From NCBI GenBank assembly GCA_000432015.1, contig HF985532.1:12893-31912 (forward strand): 19,020 nucleotides of DNA. The letters run 5' to 3'. Position 1 is the stretch's first letter. Each line of letters opens with the position of its first letter. This DNA comes from Clostridium sp. CAG:1024. GTDB taxonomy: Bacteria; Bacillota; Clostridia; Christensenellales; CAG-138. Shown piece after piece: positions 6,845-13,507 of the stretch. The notes beneath the pieces are model-generated. The model searched no databases. It was not told the origin of the DNA and saw nothing but the letters and a program-made list of their open reading frames with translations. The translations under genes and the position numbers were made by a program.

Positions 6845-9800
6845 TTATGACACCGCCTCTCCAAATCTTGCGGACACGACCTTGCTCACGCCCTTTTCCT
6901 CCATGGAAACGCCGTACAGCGCATCGCAGACCTCCATGCTGCCCTTTCGGTGCGTAATGATGATGAACTGCGTTTCGTCCGAATACGCCTTGAGATAGCC
7001 TGCAAACCGGCTGACGTTCGCCTCATCCAGCGAGGACTCGATCTCATCCAGCACGCAGAACGCCGGCGGCTTGAGCCGAAGCATGGCAAACAGCAGTGCG
7101 ATCGCCGTGAGCGCGCGCTCTCCGCCGGACAGAAGCGAAAGCAATTGCAGCTTTTTTCCGGGCGGCTGTGCGATGATATCAATATCGCAGCCGAGTACGT
7201 CGTCCTGGTCCGCAAGGCGCAATTCGGCATGACCGCCGCCGAACAGCTCCGTGAACACCTCGCCGAAGTTCTTCTGTATCACGGCAAACTGCGTGGAAAA
7301 CGTCTTTTCCATCGTCGCGGTCAGCTCGTCGATCAGCAGACTGAGATCCGTTTGTGCCTTCCGCAGATCGTCCCGCTGTGCCGCAAGCGCGTCGTGCCGC
7401 TCCGTCACCGCCTTGAAATCCTCGATCGCGCTGAGATTCACGTCGCCCATGCCGCGAAGCTCCGCACGGATCGATGCGATCCTGCTTGCGGTCGCGGCGA
7501 CCGCGATCTCATGCCGAAAGGGCAGCGCGTTTTCATACGTCAGTTCATACGCCTCCCAGATGCGATCCTGCATCGCGGCAAGCTCGGTCTCCGCCTTCTC
7601 GCGCTGCAGCTCCAGCTTGTGCTTGCGCTCACTCTGTTCGCGTTCTGCGGCAAGCAGACGCTCCCGCTGTTCCCGCCGCTCGCGCAGCGTTTCCGACAGC
7701 GTATCGCGTTCGTCCTCCATGTCCTGCTGACGCTTTTTTTCCTCGCCCGCCTGCTGCTGTTCGCCTGCGACGCTCCGCTGCATTTCGGCAAGGCGGCGTT
7801 CGACGGAATCCAATTCCGCGCGCTGCGCCGTCTCGGCCGCCGCGCTTGCTTTTATGTGCTCCGAAAGCCTGCCGCACTCTGCTGTCAGGCGGCGCTTTTC
7901 ATTCTCTGCGGCGTCCTGCTCTTTTTGCAGCGCCATGCGGCGCACCTTCTGCGCAGTGAGCGACTGCGAGGCTGTTTCCCGCGCCGCGCGCTGCTGCTGC
8001 AATGCCTGCTGCGCCCTTTTTACATCGTCCTGCGTTGCCGCATTGCCGCTTTCGAGCTCCGTCTGCACGGCGAGCGCCGCTTCGCGCTCCTTTTCAAGAT
8101 CCCTCAGGTTCTCGTCCAAGGTATCCCGTTCTTCGATCAGGCGTGCGCGTTTTTCATCGCCGCTTTCCATGTCCCGGCGGATAATGTCGAGTTTTTCCGC
8201 ACTCTTGGCAAGCTCGATCTCATCTGCGTGGAGCTCTTCACGGAATGCATCCGTTTGAAGCTCCGCCATGAGAATGTCTTTTCGAAGCGTCTCTTCCCGC
8301 TCCGTCAATTCTTTGAGCTCAACGCGCTTTTCTTTCAGCGATTCGGTCAGCTCCGCGATCTCGCGTTCTCTGCCAAGCAGAGAAAACTCCCGTTTCTTCA
8401 CGCTGCCGCCGCTCATGGAGCCGCCCGTGCTGATGAGATCGCCGGCAAGCGTGGCAATGCTGAACGCACCGCCCGAGCGCTTTTTGAGCGCAATACCGCT
8501 TTGCAGATCGCGCACGACGACCGTGCGGCCAAGCAGGTACTCCACGACCGTACGCACTGCGGGATCATAACTGACCAACTCGCTCGCCACGCCGATACAC
8601 CCGTCCGCATCGAGGAAACGACGTTCCTGTGCGTTCAGCGGACGTTCCCGCAGCAGCGCCACGGGCAGGAGCGTTGCGCGGCCGTAATCGTGGCTGCGCA
8701 GATATTCAATGACCGACTTTGCATCCTCCGCCGTCGGCGTTACGATATTCTGAAGCGAAGACCCCATCGCCATGGTGAGCGCGGTCTCATATCCCTTCGG
8801 CACACGGATCAGCTCCGCGACGACGCCGATGATCGCGCTGCCAAGCCTCGCATCCCGAGCCGCATCGCGCAGGATGCTTTTGACGGAAGCATAGTAACCC
8901 TCATGCGAACGCGCCATCTCGTTCAGAACGCGAAGCCGCGATTCCGCCGCCCCTGTCTCCTGTTCGAGCATGTGCAGCGCTTGCTGCGCGTTCTGCTGCG
9001 CCTCCCGGCGTGATTCCCGGTTCCTCTGCGCTTCTTCCATCGCGACCCGTGTCCTGTCCGCCGCCGTCTGCCTTTCCGCGTGTTCCGCAAGGGCCGCCTC
9101 GTACTCTTCGGCCAGCGTGCCCGCCGCATCGCCTGCGGTCTCGATCTCTGCTTCGATGGCTTGCCTGCGCGTTCCGATCGCCTGCGCCATCGTCTCAAAG
9201 CGTGACAGGTCGCCGCGTGCATCCGCAAGACGGTTCATAGCGTCCATGATGCTCGTTTTCATTGCTTCCAGCATCTCTTCCGCTTTTGCGAGTTCCGCAT
9301 CCCGTGCGGCAAGATCCGCGTCCGCCGCGGCAATATCACGTTCCAGCTGCTCTGCGGCGGCTCTGCCCGCGTCGTTCCGTTCCATGCCGGAAAGCGTTTC
9401 GCAAAGCTCTCTTTCTCTCGCCTCCGCCGTCTCCCTCTCCGTATGCAGACGCTCGATCTCCCGTTCGATGTGCTCCTTGCGTTCAAGCAGCACCTTGCAC
9501 TCTCCCGTATGGGCTTCTACGCCGGACAGCATGGTAAGCAGCCGGCTTTGCTGTTCATTCAGCGCGGCGTCCAGAGCGCTCGCCCGCTGTTCCAGCGTAT
9601 GGCACTCCGTCTGGATCGTTTCCGCGCGCAGATTCGATGCGGCGGCTTCTTCCCCCGCCTGTTCAATGGATGCCTGCATCACCGCAAGCCGTTCGTGAGA
9701 CTTGTCATATTGATACAGGAACTGATTGACCTCGAGATCCTTCAGCTCATCCCGCAGTTTCAGATATGCGCGCGCCTCCGCACTCTGCTCTTCCAGCGGC

Positions 9801-10408
9801 CCGAGCCGCGCGGCAAGCTCATCCAAAATGTCCTCGATGCGTTCAAGGTTCTTCTCGGTATGATCGAGCTTTCTCGCCGCCTCTTCCTTACGCACACGGT
9901 AACGCATCACGCCGGCGGCTTCTTCAAGCGCGGCGCGTCGTTCGTTGGACTTATTGGACAGGATCTCGTCCACGCGTCCCTGTGAAATGATGGAATACCC
10001 ATCCTTGCCGATGCCCGTATCACGAAACAGCTCCTGCACATCGCGCAGGCGGCAGAGGTTTTTATTTAGACAATACTCGCTTTCGCCGCTGCGGTACAGG
10101 CGGCGCGTGACCGCGATCTCCTCAAACGGAAGGCGCAGCTTGCCGTCCGCGTTGTCAAACGTGAGCGTGACCTCGCAGTAGCCCTGCGACTTTCGCTGCT
10201 CCGTTCCGCTGAAGATCACGTCCTCCATCTTGGAGCCGCGCAAAGCCCGCGCGCTCTGTTCGCCAAGCACCCAACGGATCGCGTCGGAAATGTTGCTCTT
10301 ACCGCTGCCGTTGGGGCCGATGACCGCCGTAATACCGCGGCCGAAATCCAATTCTGTTTTTCTTGCAAAAGACTTGAAGCCGGACAGCTCCAGTTTCGTA
10401 AGTCGCAA
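6845..10408 (-). CDS. smc: Chromosome segregation protein SMC
   Basis: This 1187-residue ABC-type ATPase condenses and segregates the chromosome with ScpA and ScpB. The N-terminal head has FKSFARKTEL (11-20), Walker A GPNGSGKSN (31-39) and the Q-loop region ISQGRVDEIL (141-150). Two long coiled coils (about 175-500 and 675-1000) flank a hinge at about 520-670, with GYETALTMAMGSSLQNIV and the glycine-rich TGGSMSGGS. The C-terminal head has the ABC signature LSGGER (1093-1098), Walker B with D1121-E1122, and ITHRKGSM. The start is TTG at 10408 with GGGAG nine bases upstream; it gives the family N-terminus and lies 6 bases after the rnc stop. Full length and intact. Confidence 0.98.
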   Translation of the reverse strand: MRLTKLELSGFKSFARKTELDFGRGITAVIGPNGSGKSNISDAIRWVLGEQSARALRGSKMEDVIFSGTEQRKSQGYCEVTLTFDNADGKLRLPFEEIAVTRRLYRSGESEYCLNKNLCRLRDVQELFRDTGIGKDGYSIISQGRVDEILSNKSNERRAALEEAAGVMRYRVRKEEAARKLDHTEKNLERIEDILDELAARLGPLEEQSAEARAYLKLRDELKDLEVNQFLYQYDKSHERLAVMQASIEQAGEEAAASNLRAETIQTECHTLEQRASALDAALNEQQSRLLTMLSGVEAHTGECKVLLERKEHIEREIERLHTERETAEARERELCETLSGMERNDAGRAAAEQLERDIAAADADLAARDAELAKAEEMLEAMKTSIMDAMNRLADARGDLSRFETMAQAIGTRRQAIEAEIETAGDAAGTLAEEYEAALAEHAERQTAADRTRVAMEEAQRNRESRREAQQNAQQALHMLEQETGAAESRLRVLNEMARSHEGYYASVKSILRDAARDARLGSAIIGVVAELIRVPKGYETALTMAMGSSLQNIVTPTAEDAKSVIEYLRSHDYGRATLLPVALLRERPLNAQERRFLDADGCIGVASELVSYDPAVRTVVEYLLGRTVVVRDLQSGIALKKRSGGAFSIATLAGDLISTGGSMSGGSVKKREFSLLGREREIAELTESLKEKRVELKELTEREETLRKDILMAELQTDAFREELHADEIELAKSAEKLDIIRRDMESGDEKRARLIEERDTLDENLRDLEKEREAALAVQTELESGNAATQDDVKRAQQALQQQRAARETASQSLTAQKVRRMALQKEQDAAENEKRRLTAECGRLSEHIKASAAAETAQRAELDSVERRLAEMQRSVAGEQQQAGEEKKRQQDMEDERDTLSETLRERREQRERLLAAEREQSERKHKLELQREKAETELAAMQDRIWEAYELTYENALPFRHEIAVAATASRIASIRAELRGMGDVNLSAIEDFKAVTERHDALAAQRDDLRKAQTDLSLLIDELTATMEKTFSTQFAVIQKNFGEVFTELFGGGHAELRLADQDDVLGCDIDIIAQPPGKKLQLLSLLSGGERALTAIALLFAMLRLKPPAFCVLDEIESSLDEANVSRFAGYLKAYSDETQFIIITHRKGSMEVCDALYGVSMEEKGVSKVVSARFGEAVS

Positions 10409-10414
10409 TTTCGT

Positions 10415-11134
10415 TTACTCCCGTTCCGTAGGATGTGCGCCGGTCAGCCGCTCCAGTGCGTCCGCTGCCGCAGCCTGACCCGCGCTCTGCTTGTTGCCGC
10501 CCTTTCCGCTGCCGATCGCGGCGCCGTCAAGATACACCGTCATGGTGAACTCCTTTCGGTGCTCCGGTCCTGCGGAATCGGTCAGCACATACTGGAGTTT
10601 TCCCATGTGGCTATGCTGCACATGCTCCTGCAGGCGTGTCTTGTAATCTCGGTCGAGCGCATCGACCGACGCCCTCTCCAGCGTATCGATCACGTGATCA
10701 AGGATCACGCGTTTGGCCGCTTCGATCCCACCGTCCAAAAACACCGCGCCGATCACGGCCTCCATGGCGTCGGAGACAACGGACGGCTTCTTTCTGCCGC
10801 CGGTCCGCTCCTCGCCGTGGCCGAGGCGCAGCATTTCCGGCACGCCGAGCGTGCAGGCCGCGGAGAACAGCGCCGATTCACACACGAGCCGCGCCCGCAT
10901 TTTCGTCAGGCTTCCCTCCGCAAGCTCCGGGTGCTTCAGATATAAATGCTCGCTCACGCAAAGCTCCAGAACGGCGTCTCCCAAAAACTCCATCCGTTCG
11001 TTGTGCGCGGTATGCGCGCCGTCCCCCTTAACGAATGAGGTGTGCGTCAGCGCTGTCACAAGGAGTGAGCGATCGTGAAAGGTATAGCCGATCACGGATT
11101 CCAACTGCGGCAGACCGTTTTCCTGAGATTCCAT
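10415..11134 (-). CDS. rnc: Ribonuclease III
   Basis: This 239-residue endonuclease cuts double-stranded RNA in rRNA precursors and mRNAs. The catalytic signature NERMEFLGDAVL (45-56) provides E46, E49 and D53; D122 and E125 in SDAMEAVIGA complete the metal site. A double-stranded-RNA-binding domain follows (about 163-232), with DYKTRLQEH, KEFTMTVYLDG and the GSGKGGNKQSAGQAAAADAL helix. The ATG at 11134 has AAAGGAG five bases upstream. It precedes smc by 6 bases. No promoter is visible between acpP and rnc; the start codon lies 19 bases past a terminator hairpin, so expression may depend on read-through or on processing of the leader. Confidence 0.98.
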   Translation of the reverse strand: MESQENGLPQLESVIGYTFHDRSLLVTALTHTSFVKGDGAHTAHNERMEFLGDAVLELCVSEHLYLKHPELAEGSLTKMRARLVCESALFSAACTLGVPEMLRLGHGEERTGGRKKPSVVSDAMEAVIGAVFLDGGIEAAKRVILDHVIDTLERASVDALDRDYKTRLQEHVQHSHMGKLQYVLTDSAGPEHRKEFTMTVYLDGAAIGSGKGGNKQSAGQAAAADALERLTGAHPTERE

Positions 11135-11153
11135 GGCGTCTCCTTTTTTTATG

Positions 11154-11179
11154 AAAAAACCCGCACCAAGCGATGCGGG
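11154..11179 (-). terminator. Rho-independent terminator between acpP and rnc
   Basis: On the minus strand CCCGCA (11174-11179 side) pairs with TGCGGG (11160-11165 side) around an 8-base loop, followed by six T (11154-11159). It starts 22 bases beyond the acpP stop. The rnc ribosome-binding site begins within about 14 bases of the U run. Confidence 0.88.
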
Positions 11180-11200
11180 GCTGCCTCGCGATGCAGCAGC
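11180..11200 (-). other. Second hairpin abutting the acpP terminator
   Basis: Immediately after the acpP stop the RNA can form GCUGC/GCAGC (5 pairs, 11-base loop). Its 3' base abuts the first base of the terminator stem, so both could stack into one long helix in the acpP-rnc intergenic RNA. It has no U run of its own. A role as an RNase III or other processing site is inference. Confidence 0.35.
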
Positions 11201-11201
11201 T

Positions 11202-11426
11202 TCAACGGTTTTCGAGATACTTCACGATGTCGCCGACCGTATGAACGTTCGGCAGCTCCTCATCGGGGATCTCCACATCAAATTCCTGTTCAAGATCCAT
11301 GATGAGCTCGACAACATCCAGCGAATCAGCCTTGAGATCCTCGATCAGGCGGCTATCCATCGTAACGGAAGCGGGATCCAGATCCAGCTGGCGGACAATG
11401 ATGTCGCGCACTTTCTCAAAATTCAT
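11202..11426 (-). CDS. acpP: Acyl carrier protein
   Basis: This 74-residue protein carries growing acyl chains on a phosphopantetheine arm during fatty-acid synthesis. The attachment serine is S35 in ADSLDVVEL, within the usual four-helix ACP pattern (EKVRDIIVRQL, DSRLIEDLKADSLD, LEQEFDVEIPDEEL, TVGDIVKYLE). The ATG at 11426 gives the standard family length; the ribosome-binding site is weak (AGAGG eight bases upstream). It has its own promoter, whose -35 overlaps the plsX stop codon, and its own terminator, so it can be expressed apart from plsX and rnc. PlsX, encoded just before it, uses the acyl-ACP product. Confidence 0.98.
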   Translation of the reverse strand: MNFEKVRDIIVRQLDLDPASVTMDSRLIEDLKADSLDVVELIMDLEQEFDVEIPDEELPNVHTVGDIVKYLENR

Positions 11427-11474
11427 ACTATGACCTCTCATTCCAAATAAGTCGTCGCTTATCGCAACGCAAGT

Positions 11475-11503
11475 ATTGTATATGAGCTTTCGCGTTCTGT
11501 CAA
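11475..11503 (-). promoter_or_regulatory. Sigma-A-type promoter of acpP
   Basis: A perfect TTGACA (11498-11503), 17-base spacer and TACAAT (11475-11480). The -35 hexamer shares bases with the TGA stop of plsX (11500-11502). The -10 ends 48 bases before the acpP start. Confidence 0.88.
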
Positions 11504-12510
11504 TCCTCCGCGGGCAAAGCAGCCACGGATTCCGCGATAATCGGCTGCACATTTCCGTTCACGAGCCGTTCCGCCTGCAGGATCGCCGAGCAGAACGCCT
11601 TTGCATTCGAACTGCCATGTGCTTTGATGACGCCGCCGCGCACGCCGAGCAGTGGTGCACCGCCGGCCTCTGTATAGTCCAATTTCTTCTTGAGCGCCCG
11701 AAATGCAGGCTTTGCGAGCAGCGCGCCGAGCTTCGTCCGTGCGGAGGCATACAGCCCTGTTTTCAGCGTCTGCATCATCATAGCTGCTGTTCCCTCGATG
11801 CTCTTGAGCAGCACGTTACCGTCGAACCCATCTGCCACGATGACGTCAAACTCGCCGGACAGCGCATCCCTTGCCTCACAGTTCCCGACGAAATTGACGG
11901 GCGTATTCCGGAGCAGCGCATACGCCGCTTTGGTAAGCTCATTGCCCTTCTCCGCTTCCGCGCCGTTGTTCAAAAGACCTACGCGCGGACGCTCGATGCG
12001 CAGGACCTTCTCCGCATACGCCGCGCCCATGAGGGCAAACTGCTGGAGATACTGCGGCTTACAGTCGGTGTTCGCGCCGCTGTCGAGCAGCACCGTCTGG
12101 CCGCCTGTCACTGTCGGCAGAACGACAGCAAGCGCGGGGCGCTTCACGCCGTCGATCCGCTTAACAAGAAATGTCGCGCCCGCAAGCAGCGCGCCGGTGC
12201 TTCCCGCGGAGATCACGCAGTCCGTCTCGCCCGACGCCACGCTTTCGACAGCGCGCACGAGCGAGGAATCCTTCTTCTTCCGGATGGCAAGCGTCGGGGA
12301 CTCATCGCAGCCGATCTGCTGTGTCGTCGCGACGAAGCGCACGTCAAACATATCAAGCTCGTATTCCTCGATCAGCGCTTTTGCGGCGCTTTCCTCGCCG
12401 AATATCACGAGTTCCGTATCTTCAGACAGCTTTTGCAGCGCAAGCGCGCATCCTTCGGCTACCGCTGCCGGCGCATTGTCGCCGCCCATCAAATCGATCG
12501 CTATTCTCAT
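11500..12510 (-). CDS. plsX: Phosphate acyltransferase PlsX
   Basis: This 336-residue soluble enzyme converts acyl-ACP to acyl-phosphate, the donor used by PlsY to start phospholipid synthesis. The family opening MRIAIDLMGGDNAP (1-14) is intact, followed by GEE..., the RKKKDSSLVRAV segment, ISAGSTGALLAGATFLVKRI and a nucleotide-binding-like core (VLLDSGANTDCKP, FALMGAAYAEKVL, VGLLNNGAEAEKGNELTK). The C-terminal region has DGFDGNVLLKSIEGTA and GGAPLLGVRGGVIKAHGSSN, both typical. The ATG at 12510 has GAGGAG seven bases upstream. It has its own promoter right after the rpmF terminator. fapR, fabD and fabG, which flank plsX in Bacillus, are not in this locus. Confidence 0.98.
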   Translation of the reverse strand: MRIAIDLMGGDNAPAAVAEGCALALQKLSEDTELVIFGEESAAKALIEEYELDMFDVRFVATTQQIGCDESPTLAIRKKKDSSLVRAVESVASGETDCVISAGSTGALLAGATFLVKRIDGVKRPALAVVLPTVTGGQTVLLDSGANTDCKPQYLQQFALMGAAYAEKVLRIERPRVGLLNNGAEAEKGNELTKAAYALLRNTPVNFVGNCEARDALSGEFDVIVADGFDGNVLLKSIEGTAAMMMQTLKTGLYASARTKLGALLAKPAFRALKKKLDYTEAGGAPLLGVRGGVIKAHGSSNAKAFCSAILQAERLVNGNVQPIIAESVAALPAED

Positions 12511-12533
12511 GTCCACTCTCCTCTTCGGGCAAT

Positions 12534-12562
12534 AGTATATCGGATTCCCGTCGTTTTTGCAA
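12534..12562 (-). promoter_or_regulatory. Sigma-A-type promoter of plsX
   Basis: TTGCAA (12557-12562), a 17-base spacer and TATACT (12534-12539). The -35 overlaps the U run of the rpmF terminator, and the predicted leader before plsX is only about 15-20 bases. I see no FapR-type operator in or near it. Confidence 0.85.
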
Positions 12563-12610
12563 ACAAAAGGGATCTCGTTCTGCCGAACCCGGCATATACG
12601 AAATCCCTTT
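12561..12610 (-). terminator. Strong Rho-independent terminator after rpmF
   Basis: A 13-base-pair stem (12598-12610 with 12566-12578, one G-U pair) encloses a second stem UGCCG-GGUU-CGGCA and is followed by a T-rich tail (TTTTGTTT). It starts about 36 bases beyond the rpmF stop. It is the longest hairpin I found in the window. Confidence 0.92.
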
Positions 12611-12646
12611 GTCTGACACATTCAAAGGTCGGCGTGTTTCACGGCG

Positions 12647-12847
12647 TTAGTTGGCCTTGCTTTCCTTTGCATCCATGTCGATGACCTGCTTGCCATCATA
12701 ATACCCGCACTTCTTGCATACGGTATGCGAAGCTTTCAGCTCGTGGCACTGCGGGCATTCCGTCAGGTTGGGCTGCTCCAGCTTGAAGTTGCTCGCTCTG
12801 CGAGAATCCCTCTTCGCCTTGGATGTTTTTCTCTTGGGTACTGCCAT
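12647..12847 (-). CDS. rpmF: Large ribosomal subunit protein bL32, zinc-binding form
   Basis: A 66-residue protein with the bL32 N-terminus MAVPKRKTSKAKRDSRR and a zinc ribbon of four cysteines, C31-x2-C34 and C44-x2-C47. It is therefore the C+ (zinc-dependent) type. The C-terminal tail (DMDAKESKAN) is slightly longer than in many homologues. The Shine-Dalgarno AAGGAGGTG five bases before the ATG is near perfect, as expected for a ribosomal protein. It lies 18 bases after the DUF177 gene, with which it is usually paired across bacteria, and ends at the strong terminator at 12561-12610. Confidence 0.98.
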   Translation of the reverse strand: MAVPKRKTSKAKRDSRRASNFKLEQPNLTECPQCHELKASHTVCKKCGYYDGKQVIDMDAKESKAN

Positions 12848-12865
12848 GATTACACCTCCTTCATC

Positions 12866-13372
12866 CTATTCCTTCTGATTCCATTCAGAGAGCACCGAGA
12901 ACGGTCCCTCCGGTCTTGCTTGCTCACAGGAGCAGGGCGTGACGTTGCGGTTCTTCCCGCACACGGGGCACAGTCCCTTGCAATCCTCACGACAGACGCT
13001 GATGAGCGGAAGCTCCAAATAGAGATTGTCCATCACAGCCGTGTCGAGCGAGAGCCGGTCGCCCTCGAACGGGTAGCAATCCTCATCGTCTTCCGCCAGC
13101 TCGGACGCTTTCACGAACCGTTCCTCAAAGGAAAACCGAAACGGCTCGTCAAACGGCTCCGCGCAACGGGCGCAGACTTCACGGAGAACGGTCTCCGCTT
13201 CGCCGGTGACGGTAAACGCCCGGCCGTCGAACGCATATCTGCCTTCCACGTGAAGCGGCGCAGCAAAGACAAGCGAACGACCGCCGTACTGCTGTACGCC
13301 GATCGTCTCTGTCAGTTCAAACGGAAAACTCTCGCCGACCTGACGCAATGCGCTTGCAACCTGCAGTTCCAT
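12866..13372 (-). CDS. yceD: DUF177 family protein (YceD/YlbN)
   Basis: This 168-residue protein belongs to the DUF177 (YceD) family, almost always encoded just before rpmF and linked to 23S rRNA or 50S accumulation in some bacteria and plants. Visible conserved elements are C67-x2-C70 (CARC), an acidic segment (AEDDEDCYPFEGD, about 93-105), the LSLDTAVMDNLYLELPL helix, and the cysteine cluster C127, C131, C135, C138 (GLCPVCG) with C147 and C149, which may bind zinc. The ATG at 13372 has GGGGAG six bases upstream. A consensus promoter lies about 35 bases before the start, so this gene leads the yceD-rpmF unit. Exact biochemical function is not known. Confidence 0.93.
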   Translation of the reverse strand: MELQVASALRQVGESFPFELTETIGVQQYGGRSLVFAAPLHVEGRYAFDGRAFTVTGEAETVLREVCARCAEPFDEPFRFSFEERFVKASELAEDDEDCYPFEGDRLSLDTAVMDNLYLELPLISVCREDCKGLCPVCGKNRNVTPCSCEQARPEGPFSVLSEWNQKE

Positions 13373-13405
13373 GTCATACTCCCCGATTTAAGTTGACCAA
13401 CGATT

Positions 13406-13434
13406 ATTTTACTGATTCAGGGCAGTTTTGTCAA
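13406..13434 (-). promoter_or_regulatory. Sigma-A-type promoter of the yceD-rpmF unit
   Basis: A perfect TTGACA (13429-13434), 17-base spacer and TAAAAT (13406-13411). It lies in the 135-base gap between the PBP stop and the DUF177 start. Confidence 0.88.
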
Positions 13435-13477
13435 CATGATTCTGCGCATTCGCGCAAATATTCCCACGGTTTTTCTG

Positions 13478-13497
13478 CCTTTTCCGGCCTTTTCCGG
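13478..13497. repeat. Tandem 10-base repeat downstream of the PBP gene
   Basis: Two exact copies of CCTTTTCCGG occur head to tail, with a degenerate partial copy beside them. They lie between the PBP stop and the yceD promoter. There is no U run on the minus strand, so this does not look like a terminator, and no clear PBP terminator is present in the gap. Confidence 0.6.
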
Positions 13498-13507
13498 CGC
13501 ATTCTCT

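Noticed and set aside
6950..9013. Plus-strand open frame of 687 codons opposite smc
   Set aside because: It is the antisense shadow of a complete, highly conserved smc gene; the composition is Arg/Leu/His-rich without recognisable motifs and there is no ribosome-binding site. Long antisense frames are common in GC-rich genes.
13478..13497. Tandem CCTTTTCCGG repeats as a PBP terminator
   Set aside because: The possible stems are 3 bp (GCC/GGC) and there is no U run on the minus strand.
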